A stretch of DNA of 64,000 bases, from assembly GCA_011634665.1 (NCBI GenBank), contig WAEK01000019.1, positions 248,001-312,000 of the forward strand, given 5' to 3'. The translations under genes were made by a program, and so were the position numbers. This document shows, in pieces, positions 1 through 11,500 of this stretch. This DNA is from Mortierella sp. BCC40632 (taxonomy: Eukaryota; Mortierellomycota; Mortierellomycetes; Mortierellales; Mortierellaceae). The notes beneath the pieces are model-generated. The model saw only the letters and a list, made by a program, of their open reading frames with translations. It was not told where the DNA came from and ran no database searches. How positions within the stretch are numbered: the stretch's first letter is position 1; the number at the start of each line of letters is the position of its first letter.

Positions 1-920
1 CCTTGCTGACAAATTCTATTAGCAATGAGAGAAACAGGAGGATAGAGACGCGTTAGTCAAGGTCGCTGTAGGATGGAGTGTGGCTGGCCCTAATGAAGAT
101 ATAGATAGACAGTACCAGACAGGACTCGCATCGTGCCATGCACCTCATCTGCTGATCCGCTCTTCAGATGATGCATTAAAATGTCCAGAAAATCGGGCCA
201 AGAGTCTGGCCAGTCCAGATGAGCGATCTTCGATACTACATAAGCCTATGTTGGGATGAATGTTGTGAGACACATTTACAGCGAGTGGCCAGGCCCCAAG
301 TACGGGGAAAGATTCAAAATTACAGCATAACATGGTATCTGTGTTCAGACTTACACAGGCAACACGGATACGGCTAATAGGATCCGACAGTCCCTTAATG
401 ATAGTGCCGCGGGTGATAGCTTTCACCTACAATTGATAGCATTGGAGAATGCTTGTCATAAGGTGAACAATTCTATCTCGACTCTTGAGTTAACGGACGA
501 ACAAGACCTTACCTCCACCGGTGGCTCTGGTCCTCGAAACTTGGGACTTTTTACAGACCACTGAAGGTCGATGTAGCTCTGAAGGAGCACAGCGGCTGAA
601 TGTCGCTGAGGAGTACTGCATTCTGTGGCCAATGCAATTCTGGAGAGACTAATGGGGTACTCTAAATGCGGGGATGGCAAAGGAGCATGCGTGTGTCAGA
701 GGGATGTCAATATCCTAAGATGGACATCGGCCTGCACAGGTGGCGATTCCATCTTGTCAGGAGGTGGTGGGTGGGTTTGAGTAATTGGCTCATGGCGTCC
801 CTCTTTGTTTCTCTTACCAGGTTCAGTTTGTAGCCTCTTCAGCTGTAGCTCAGCAGTGATTCGTGTGTTGCCATCTGTAGACAGAGTGTCTGTAAGAGTC
901 TGGAGGACGGCCTGATCCAT
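1..920 (-). CDS. Importin-9/Kap114-like karyopherin, N-terminal part (3' end outside window)
   Basis: Importin-beta family nuclear import receptor. Visible exons on the minus strand are 818-920, 513-661, 355-426, 116-245 and 1-15, separated by GT..AG introns; phases close (103+149 nt, then 72, then 130, then a split codon). They give about 156 residues from the ATG at 920. The start reads MDQAVLQTLTDTL, followed by AAELQLKRLQTEP-like helices, then an exon with AVLLQSYIDLQWS and FRGPEPP, then ITRGTIIKGLSDPISRIRVA, then IAHLDWPDSWPDFLDILM and VHGTMRVLSEFV. This series matches the importin-beta N-terminal (IBN_N) domain and first HEAT repeats of importin-9/Kap114, whose family role is import of histones, actin and TBP (family knowledge). 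The remaining roughly 850 residues lie beyond the left edge. Exact subfamily is inferred from the HEAT sequence pattern; family membership is firmer. Confidence 0.85.
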
Positions 921-2376
921 TTCTGGAAAAAATGTAGGAGCAATAATGAGCAGGCCTCAAAAAAAATGATGAGAGGACAAGATGAATGATGACAACCGTT
1001 GGTCGCGCAATGGCGCGTTGACTAGCATTGAAAATTTTGGCTTACTTACCCACCATAATTCTGTGTAATTTGATTGGCTATTCTCTCCAAGCCGAAAATC
1101 CACGATCTGCTGCTCCACCATCCCTTCCTTCGCCCAAACTTCTTTCGAGTCGGATCGGAGGGGGCGCCGTCTTGTCCTTCAATAATCTCCGCCGTCATAG
1201 TGTTTTAGCCAGGAGACGACGTTTCATGACTAGAGTGAAGCGAGAAGTCTACTAATCCTCAGGCCAGCCGCCTTTGAAAACGATTGGTTGTTTCCACGGA
1301 CCTGAGTTGGTCTCGAGGATCAACGTGCACTATGTGCTAGTCGCCGAGATTGAGAGACGGAGAGAAATCACGAGTCTGATGGGAAACTCTTTGCAATTGC
1401 TCGGGAATAGTGTCGACCCTGTTTGGGGTACGCGTTGTAAGTCTATGCACCCTCACTTGCTTCTTATTATGAAAGGAACCAAAGAGTGGTAGTCACCAAT
1501 CCAGTCAGCTCCATAGATAAGATAAACAGAAGAAGCTCCGGATGTAGGATAGGGTCTGAGCTAACTAACCTCTGCTATCTATGCAAAAGAAGAGCAACAT
1601 TCTTTCTAAAAAAGCTGACAGAACGTCAATGGGTCAAGGATCCAAAGGACTTGTCCGTTTCCATTGTACCACGGAATCTCAGCCGACAAATAACAGGGAA
1701 TCACTCTCCTCACTCAGTGCTCTGAACGTGGGGCAAATCAAACCTACTGGCGACGAAAAGTCGAAATTGCGCCAGCCAGGGAGAAGGGACACAAGGAAAG
1801 AACCCAGAGAGGGTCTCCAAGGCTAGGTAAGTAAAATGAGAGATAGGCCAAACAAATGGCTTGCATACGGTGACAAAGGTATCATTCCAAGCCAGTCTAT
1901 CGGGAGTGAACTGGCAGGACTTGGCTAATAAAATTCCGACTTTAGCACCCTGTCAAGACATTCTCATCCTCATCAGGAATGGAGACATGCCAGGATGTGA
2001 GCTCATCAGTAGCCACGTAGTCAGACTACGAAGAGTGGAGCTCCTCGATGCTTAATGATCTTTCAGAAGGAATCTTGACCAACGCGCTTCTCAATTTGGA
2101 AATAAAAGGCCTAGGAAAAAGCCACCAGCCCGGGGAGGGGGAGCCTTGGGTGATCTGTGGGATTCCGACTAGATCCCGCGCGACCAAACTGTGGCACATT
2201 CCATGAGCACGACTATGGCACTCTTTCAGGCAAGAATCACGGCTAGGACATCGTCCGCCATCCAGCTGCAAGGATGGCCATTTGCAAGGATGGACATGCG
2301 ACATGCTTCCACGGTAAATGACATTTCTTTCGGAACGAATGTCTGCAGCGTGCCTGAGGAAAGTGTTTGACCACAT
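921..2376. other. Intergenic region between divergent importin and prolyl-tRNA synthetase genes
   Basis: About 1.46 kb upstream of two divergently transcribed genes. The short open frames here begin at non-ATG codons or lack recognisable domains. I see no conserved coding pattern, tRNA or transposon signature. It presumably holds both promoters, but no TATA box or other element stood out. Confidence 0.5.
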
Positions 2377-4503
2377 ATGTTACTGCTTCCTAAACGCTAC
2401 CATACTATCCCTATAACTCAGTTCCGTCACCGTATCTCAAAGACTTTGGTGCCCACATCCAAACAAAAGTTTGTTCATGTCACTGGTCAAGAAATGGTTC
2501 CGAGCCAGCAGTTATTGCTTCGTGCCGGAATGATGCGACAGGTAAAACATCAACGTTTTCGTCTAGTTACAATCTTTCCGTTGGTATGCTGCCATCTAGT
2601 GTATTTGTCAATATGGCTTTGACACTAATCCAGTGAAAATTAGTCTTCGTCGGGAATCTACTCCATTTTGCCATATGGTCAACGCGTCCTTGACAAGATC
2701 GAGAGAATCATTGACGAGGAACTTGAGAGCATTGGTGGCCAAAAGCTCTCCATGCCCAATATGTTGTCAGCGGATCTGTGGAAGAAGACTGGGCGATGGG
2801 AGACAACTGGCCCAGAGATGTTCAAGCTTCAGGATCGAAAAGGAGCAGACTTCTTGCTTGCACCTACTCATGAAGAAGAAGTGACCAGCCTTATCGCAAA
2901 AGAAGTCTCGAGTTATCGTCAACTCCCTCTCCGAGTTTATCAGGTCGGACGAAAATTTAGAGACGAGTTGCGGGCTCGAAGCGGCTTATTGCGAGGAAAG
3001 GAATTCTTAATGAAGGATCTGTACACATTTGATGTGTCAGAAGAAGAGGCATACAAGACTTATGATGAGGTGGTGGAGGCCTACCGGCAGATTATGAAGC
3101 GGCTGGGAATCCCATATGCTGTTGTAAGCTTTTATTTTTAACCGTCAAACCGTGCCTGCTATACCAACAAAGGGTCGTACTAACGTTAGCTATAATGCAA
3201 TGTTTGATAGGCAGAGGCAGATACAGGAAACATTGGAGGAACTCATTCCCATGAATTCCACATCCTTTCCCAAGGTAAGGATCACATTAACTTTACGTTT
3301 TGAGAATGGACTGGGGTTGGTAATACAAAATTAGACCAATGTGTGACCATGAACTCGCTGGCCTCTTACCTGATCTATACAGTTGGAGAGGATTCCTTGC
3401 TCTTATGTCAGACATGTGGATATACGTCGAACGAAGAGCGTGCTATTGGAGTACTTCCCGATGCTCTGGGCAAGTCAGCAACCAAGTTCCGCAATACAGA
3501 TGATGCTTCCAAGTGGATTGAGTCTCTTGATGTTGTCCCCAGATCCGCCGTGCGTGTTAACCCCAAGACTCGATTTGGTGTTTTGACCGCACCCTCTGAG
3601 GATGATGATAAGAAGATCACTCATACGTTAATCGCAGTAGCCACTACAGCAGACCGAGAAATGAACGAGGTCAAGCTTTCTAAAGCGTTTGGAAAGGTTC
3701 AGTTTGCCGACTCTTTGGACGAACTAAAGTCAATTCTGGGCGAAGTCAAGGTGGATAAACTCATGCTTTGTGTGGATCAGTCGCTCTACCCTGGCCAACA
3801 ACAGGCCTCTAGACCAAGAGAAGTGCCCATCTCTGGACCTCTTCCAGGTGAACTGTCAGCAATCACACGACCCGAAAACAGCAACAGCCTTACTGTGCAC
3901 TATGGAGACTATCATAACTGCAAGCCAGGGGATGGGTGCCCTCACTGTATCAAGAACGACAATGGCTTTGTACCAATGACAACATCGCGGGCCATTGAGA
4001 TTGGACATACTTTTATGCTTGGAACGAAATACTCTGCTCCGCTGGAGGCCAAATTTCAGACTGCGAACGGCACAGAGGAGGAGCCATTCCAGATGGGTTG
4101 CTATGGCATTGGCATTAGTAGATTGTTGGCCTCTATTGTCGAAGCCTCACACGACCACAAGGGGATTGTTTGGCCTGATTCTGTTGCGCCCTACAAGGCA
4201 GTGATCGTCACTTCTGAAGATGAAGGATGCATCTCTGCTGCAGAAAACGCGTACGATATTCTTCAAAAGGCCTTGGATTCAAAGTCAGAGGTAGTTATTG
4301 ACGATCGAGCAGAGACTACTCTGGGCTTCAAGATGAAGGATGCTGAACTGATCGGTTACCCCTGGATGGTCATTATTGGAAAGGGGTATCTGCGGACAGG
4401 CCTGGTTGAGGTGCAGCATCGCAAGACGGGTAAGAAGTGGTCACTCGAATGGGCCCAGATCGAGTCCTTCTTTCGCGACCAAAAGATGGGCTTGGTCGAG
4501 TGA
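2377..4503 (+). CDS. Prolyl-tRNA synthetase, mitochondrial (bacterial-type class II)
   Basis: Charges mitochondrial tRNA-Pro with proline. Exons 2377-2541, 2644-3123, 3211-3274 and 3383-4503 total 1830 nt, giving 609 residues in one closed frame. The first about 25 residues (MLLLPKRYHTIPITQFRHRI) are basic and hydroxylated, like a mitochondrial presequence. The class II core follows: GIYSILPYGQRVLDKIE, the RPSH-equivalent LLAPTHEEEVTSL, motif 2 YQVGRKFRDELRAR, AEADTGNIGGTHSHEF, and motif 3 GCYGIGISRLLASIVE. Between motifs 2 and 3 (about residues 305-410) lies a shortened editing-type insertion with REMNEVKLSKAF, like the bacterial INS domain. A C-terminal anticodon-binding domain closes the protein (VVIDDRAETTLGFKMKDAE). 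Length is close to bacterial ProS (about 570) and yeast Aim10, and longer than animal PARS2. The start is the only in-frame ATG before the conserved RAGMMRQ segment. Confidence 0.95.
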
Positions 4504-4528
4504 CTTTCCATCTCCCACGGCTGGAGCA

Positions 4529-4534
4529 AATAAA
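4529..4534 (+). terminator. Possible poly(A) signal of the prolyl-tRNA synthetase gene
   Basis: AATAAA lies 26 nt after the stop codon of the upstream synthetase gene. Confidence 0.4.
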
Positions 4535-4987
4535 ATTGAGTGGGCTTGAGAGAAAGGGAAAGTGTGTGAGAGAGAGAGAAACCTTATTGTTCTGTCGTGA
4601 AGCACAGCCATCGAGGCAGTCAGGTTTGCTGTAAGGAGTGCAAATGCAAGATGCGATGCTGAAGACATGGGGACTAGCATGACACCGGGTTCTGCTCAGG
4701 GGACCTTCATGAGCAATGGAGAGGAAACACAGGGGAGGAGAGCATGGCGTGGCTCAGACCTTGTGCGCTGTGCGGGGGATGCGATCTGAGAGCCGTGGAT
4801 GCATCAGAACCATCGGATTACGAGAGAGAGGGGGAGAGAATTAGGATCTCTCCCGACACAGATGGGCGTACAGCGTTCGCGGGTCGATGATTCCCAGCCT
4901 GTGTTCCCTTCTGACGAACAACAGCATTGCATCCCGCGTAACGGCAAACGATTCAGAGTGCATGGTGGAGTTGAGTACGGACTGTGG

Positions 4988-5143
4988 AGGAGGAGAAGAA
5001 GAAGAAGAAGAAGAAGAAGAAGAAGAAGGCAAACAAGCAAGCAAGCAGACCTGTAGTGAGCATGGGGGTGGAGAAAGGCGCAGGGCCTGTTCTGTCCTGG
5101 CGTTCAGCCCTGTCTCTGTCTATTTTCTCTCACTCTCACTCTC

Positions 5144-5176
<33 letters not shown>

Positions 5177-5490
5177 GCCGCGCGTGCCTTGGCTTTGGAT
5201 GCTGCCCTTTTTTCTCTGTATCTCTCCCTATTTTCCGTCTGCTCTCTCACTTTTCTCTCTCGCTCTTTTTTTCTTCTCTCTCTCTCTCTCTCTTTCTTTC
5301 CCTCTCCCTCTCTTTCTCTTCCTCTTGCTCTTGCTCGCACCCACACTCCTCTCGTCCTTCTCGTCCTTGTCTGTTGTATTGTTGCATCCCATCCTTTTAC
5401 TCCCCACGATCCCAACCCCGCTCATAGTCCCGCTCTTACTCTTCCTCTCTTCCCCTTCTCTCTCTCTCTTGTCATCCCGCTGCATCCCAT
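4988..5490. repeat. Simple-sequence block: (AAG)n, poly-T and CT-rich tracts
   Basis: Contains an (AAG)n run at about 4988-5029, a poly-T run of about 30 nt ending near 5175, and a 300-nt pyrimidine-rich stretch. Long open frames here on both strands are only poly-Ser/Leu/Phe or poly-Glu/Arg translations of these tracts. The block sits directly upstream of the likely first exon of the WDFY3-like gene, so it may form its promoter or 5' UTR. Confidence 0.8.
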
Positions 5491-5514
5491 CCACGGGCAC
5501 TTGAGCGCAACACC

Positions 5515-8500
5515 ATGTGGAAGACTCTTGTCGGCAAGTTCCAGCCTCTGCCTGCATCCTCTAATGACTCCCACAATGAGCGCGATCTAGAGCGGAACTG
5601 GGATGAGCGCGACACCACAGGCGTAGCCGGGATGCCAGATGGCGCGACCTCGCACGCGGAGCTGTCACAGTATGTATCTACATCCATCCCAACTACTCGA
5701 TCGTCCTGACGACGAGTTCATGACCCTGCGTTGATCGCATTGTGGAGAGCTAAAAGAGAGCCCTTGTCATCAAGCTCAATTGTGGGTGCCAGTGCATTTG
5801 TGCTAATTCAATGCCCAACCTTTTTTTTTTTTTTTTTTTTTTTTTTTTCGGCCATATTTGCTTCTGCTCTTCACGATCAAGGTTGCGTTCCGCGTTCTTC
5901 TCGTGCATGGAGGCAGACCAGGATCAGGCAAGTGTACAAGGTCTGGAGTACTCGAAGTTCTGCTCGGTCTTTTATTTTCTGGTTTTCTAACCTTTGTGTT
6001 GGCGCGACTCCCTGTCCCTGTCCTTGTCCTTGTCCTTGTCCTTGTCCTTGTCCTTGTCCTTTTTTTTTTTTTTTTACAGCTTCGAAACCGCCAATTCCAA
6101 GTAGCGCTTCAGTATTTCACTTCGATTTTCGGGCGACAGGTGTCTGGACAGTTAGTCTCGGAAAGGTACAAGTCTGCCCTTTGTTCTTTCTCTTTTTCTT
6201 TTTCTTTCTTTTCTTTTTCTTTCTCTCTCCCCTGTCCATCAAAAGGAGCATCATACTGCCTCTTGTCCAAACGCGTTGTCGAGGACAGAGCACGTTCTAA
6301 GCCAAACCCCTGTCCTGAGTGGGCCTGTCACCGGTCGTGAAGGATTCCAATCCCTACCGGAGGTTGTTTTCTGGACAGTGGAGCGTGACCAGGCAGCCAG
6401 CAACAGAGGAGAGAGAGAAAAAGGGACAAAGTCAGTCGAGTCACTCTCCAGGATAAACTACTGTCTCAGCGAAACAGCACAGTGACGGGGACGCTCAGGC
6501 ATCGCGTGCTCGTCTGGCTGTTGCATGCGCTTCTTGACTGGATTGGTCTCCCGATGAGCGCAGCTACCCTGGACTGGTATCCAAGAGAAGGAAGAGGGGG
6601 GGGGGAGACAGGAAACAAATGCATATGTGCTGTTACCTCCATACGCAACATGCACACTCTGTCAGTAGCATTGGGATCAAGGAGTGAGGACAGGGGGAGT
6701 GGGTGCGGAAAAAAGGAGACGGATAGGGCCGTCTGTTGTTGTTCATTTCAATATTCTGTTTTTCCTCGCCTGACCATGGATTAACTCTCCACCCTCATGC
6801 TTCCACCACCTTGTTTGGCCAACTGTCAAAACGGTGTTCTCCACATGGTCCTGAAACACAATTTGGCCCCTGTTTAAATCGCTTAGCATTTATGATCTAA
6901 AGGCGTTCACAGCCATGGCCAGTGCCCAGTTGGTCCAGGCGGTTCGGTCTGTTGAAAGCCAGGCACTACCGAAAAGAGTCGCTAGTATAGGTATGAAGCC
7001 TCTTGCTTTCCTCTGTTCAGCTCGTGTTCTTCGGAAAATGATGTGATACAATAGCAATTGCTAATGTTTGATGTCGATTTGGCATGCATATAGAATATAT
7101 GAAGGAACTACGGAAAACAGAGAACTTTAACGCTCTGAAAACTATTGACATCTTGACCAAGGCTCCTGTACGTCAATTGCCGATACCAATTTTATTTCTA
7201 AAGTCTTAGGTCGGTCTCGCGTACTAACTTTTTAGTAATTTTTTATATAATAGGATCATCTCCTAGCAATCCTTGGCCAACAGATGGTGCATTCAGCCCT
7301 GCTGACCGTTTTTCTTGCATTTGTCGAATTTCCATCACAAGAGTTCGAAGACCCTCAACCTCAGAGCGTTGAATCGATTCTAGTCGTAGCGGTTTTGACC
7401 AATGCACTCAAACGTCTACTTTGGCGCAAGTCTGTCATGTCTATCCTGGTCGAGCAAGATAGTGACGAATTCTTCGGGCTCTTTGAAGCTCTAGTTCTTC
7501 AACGAAGTGGCACTATAGCAGGCGATCCAGCTGAACTTTACATTTGGAAGGCGCGGTAAGGCTACCTACTCTCTGACAACTCTAAGGGTATCGCTCATTA
7601 AAATCTGACAGGCAAGTATCCTAAGCAACAATCTAATCAAATTTTCTCTTTGATTAGTGTAATGGATGTAGTAGACTTTGTTGTTGAAACGACCGAGACA
7701 GACTTTATGCCCTACCTTCAATCCAAAAACTGCGCCAAACTGCTGTCTGACGCTCTTCGGGAATATCTTGTGGATCGGAACATTGACTCTGTGCAGAGGG
7801 AAGAAGGGATTTTGATCATGCGAATCATCGTCAAGCTTATCAAGAAGTCTTCTTTAATGTCGAACGTCCTACTGGAGGACTTCAAGGCTAACAAGATTTA
7901 TGAAACGTTGGCGATGCTTCTCGTCACGCCACCATTCGACGAGGACATGTTGACATTCAAATACACTATCATCTCTCTGGTTGAGGAGCTGGTTTTTATC
8001 GACAGGGAAGCTCTTGCACCTCCAGAAGAGGGTACCCCGTATCAACACCCCGACTTTGCTCTGCCAGTGGTAGGCCCGGAACACGCAGGAGCAGTTGTGC
8101 GCAACATGGATGCTTGTCAAGTTCTTGTCACAGCCCTACTATACCCGGACGTTCCTACCTCCACCCTTCTTCCAGCATTTCAAATGAACCCCGACGCACA
8201 GACTCCGCCACCAAGTCAATTTTCGCTGACTGTATTCTCCACACTCTTATCAATCATCCGCGACCATCACATGAATTATTTTTTACTGGAGCGACTCGGC
8301 ATTTTGTCATTTGCGATTGAGAGGTTAGACAGCTATCCACCAGAATTGCAGGTAATAATAGTCATGCACAGTCTACGCTTTTGGTGACCTTAAGTTATTA
8401 TTTAGACTAACATTACCCTTTGTATAACTTGCAGAACTCCGTGATGGAACTTATTGTCTTTGTCATTAAAGACCTAAACTATGTTCCCTTCAAGGACCTT

Positions 8501-11500
8501 GTGATTCTCTCGATCCACTTTCAAGGTAATACGCGGGATCAGAGAATACACGTGACTGAATGTTCATAGCCATTCCCATTCTTGGCCCCTTCCGTCTATA
8601 AAATTTTCAGGAGCACTAACACGTTTTCAACATGTATCTCATTATTGGCGTTTAAAGGGACATCTTCGCCTAGAACCACCGCCTTAGTTTGTGATACTGT
8701 CACAAGCCTTCTTCAATCATCCCCAAGGTTTAAGGATGTCCTAAGAGAAGTTGGCCTCATCGATGTTTTCTGCAATATGCTCGAGGAGCTTTCTATTGTC
8801 CTCAGGGAGACGTTTGGAAGTCCTCAATTCAACAACCGACTCTCAGTAGTGGACTTTGGCAAAGCGTTTACACCTGGTGATGCCAAAGCGCCCAGAAAGT
8901 ACGGCATAGAGGTTGTTCACCACTTTAACAGCATCATGGGCTGTCTAGCAGAGCTACTTCGAGGCAGTCGGAGTAACATTACCTTGTTCCAGTCTACGTA
9001 AGTGAAGAGACTCTTGGTTTTTAGTCGATGAATGGAGAAATGCTGCAACTATTCAAGATCTTTTCTTTAACCTCGTGGATGACCTTTATTGCACATAGAT
9101 TCAAAGGAGACTTGTTTTCGCTACTTCACTATAATGAAACAAGGGATGGTATTCTCAGCGTCATTGTAGTTCTGGTTGTCGAAAGCTACCGTCTAGTGCT
9201 TGAGGACAAAGAGTCGGCTACGTCGGTCAGGTCGCCACGTAGCTCGGGAACACATGCCTCGAAGCTTCTTTCGGCGCCATACCAACTTACACAGCTCTGC
9301 GAGGTCCTTCAGTCACTCAACCGCTTTGACTTCAAGATGAAGATGGCTATCTTGTCCTCACTGAATCAAATCTTCCTGGAATGCCCCGAACTGAAAGATG
9401 TCTTCAGGGAGGGAGGCGGATATGTTTCTATAGTATCACTGCTCATTCGACTCGAGGATGCGTATTTGGTCATTGATAAGTTCGAAAAGTTGAACCTACC
9501 CAAACGGCGTCAAAGACGTGACCCACAAACGGACGAACGGATCCCAACGAAAGATGATATGATTGAACTGTTCATCAAAGTCTTTTCAGTTCTTTCACAA
9601 TCGATGGAGGACCACCCTGGTAACAGCGCCTACTTTGAGGAGCACATCGGTTTTAGCTCTTTGGCGGATGCTTTACAGTTGACAGGAGTGTTTGGGCCTA
9701 GTGGAGACGCAGCAAGTATGCTTGGTATTCTCTTTGCGTTCACGACCCAGAATGACTCTCTCTTGCGGATCTTTGACGACCCAGAGGAGGTTGAACAGAC
9801 ACCAGCCGTGGTTGCTAAATGGTTGAACAGCCCAAAGATTTGCGTCCAGCATCCACAGGTCGTCCTAGAGATTTGGAAGATTTGCATGAGACTCAAGGAT
9901 CAGGATCCACTTGCATTTTGCTGTATGATGTCGCTATTTGCACTGTCGTGTGCCAACAGGCGGAACCAAGTGCTCATGGGGCAAACAGGACTGTTGGAAG
10001 AGCTTCTTAAGATCCTTTTCGATCACTCTGCACCACAGCTAGAAGATTCGGAAACGGGATCAGCTGCACTGGAAGAGAACGGCAATATCCGAGACCTCAT
10101 GGCCCGACTTTCGAAACGCCTAATTGAAATGGGAATGTCTTCTGTTGGGTTCCGGTACCTAATCGAAAAGTTCAGCGCTACCAAAGAAATCTCGTTCGGT
10201 GAAAGCTCAGATCTGTTGGACATGCTCCTTCATGGTGTTACGCACTCGCGGTGGCCAAACTTTGTCCAATTTGATGGCTTCAGTCGACTAGAGCTTCGAT
10301 CGTTTGGAAACCACAACTTCCCGCCTACAAGTGGTTACACTTTCCTTGCCTGGGTCTGTATTGAGTCCTTTGACGACGAACTTGCGATCCAGATTCTGGA
10401 GGTCTCGGATGAAGATCAGCGATGTTACTTTGCTGTTCATATTGAGCCAGAAAGCCACAAGCTGGTAGTAAGTGTCTCGCACCACCATTCGGTATCGTTC
10501 AACTCTGCCTTTGAACTTGGACGATGGTATCACATTGCTCTCGTTCACTCCAAGCCTAAGCTTGGCATTCCGGGAGGCTCCCTTTCCATCTACATTGATG
10601 GAATGCTCGGCGACAAGATCAAGTGCAGCTACCTTTCATCGCCATCGGGTGATGTCAAGGCTTATCTGGGAAGGCACCTGAAGCCAAAGATGACAGCCAA
10701 AAAGGAAGGATCGACACTGCTATGGAACCTTGGTCCCTGTTACCTTGTAGGCGAACCTCTGGATGGACAAATCATGGATGTCTTGTACAACCTAAGCCCG
10801 AGATACCATGGCAACTTCCAAGATACCCTCGGAAAGTTCCAGACATACGAAACTTCGACTGCACTCAACATCAGTCTTGATGCTGCTCGCCGCCAAGCTA
10901 TCCCTGGAAGCAGCCGCCCTGAAGATAACCAAGAGATTATCAAAGTCATGCGAGGCACGATAGGCGATAGCATTCCAGAGGATAAGTTGGTCTTTGCGTT
11001 CTCTGGTGGCAACCTTTTAGATTCTGCGGATACAAGGGCCATTAGCACATCAGCTGGTCTCTCTCACAGAGAGCAATTCTGCAAGATCCTCTTCAACTCG
11101 GCCATCCCGAGAATCCATCGTGGTGTGGACATTATGTCTGCCATTGGTATCTTGGCCGGTAATCCCTTGGTGACTGCCCCACGAGGCCTTGATGACTCTA
11201 TCTGGAAAGTAGGCGGATGTGTTGTTGCATTGAAGATTGTTGAGAATGCAAAGGTAAGCGCTTCCCACCTAGATAAAAGCGAATGTGGACTCTTTGACTT
11301 TATCTGGATGCAGACTTTTGACTCTAAATCCCTGTGTTGTAATCCGACCATAATAGGACACCCCTACGTTGGAGAAGGCGATGTTGTTGTTGGATCAACT
11401 TATTCGCTGTAGCTGGCGTAATGCAGAGGACATGGAGCGCATTTTCGGATACGAGATTTTGGGCGACATTCTGAAGCAGAAGAAATCCCTCTTCTCAACC

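Noticed and set aside
1028..1255. Possible small secreted protein (hydrophobic N terminus, basic tail)
   Set aside because: The frame starts at TTG, not ATG, and there is no supporting promoter or conserved pattern.
4887..5557. Long open frames on both strands
   Set aside because: They translate simple AAG, CT and T repeats into poly-Glu, poly-Ser/Leu and poly-Phe.
8582..9098. Reading the WDFY3 exons straight through the open frames at 8582 and 9028
   Set aside because: Phases do not close. Introns 8526-8657 and 8998-9098 restore both the phase and the family pattern.
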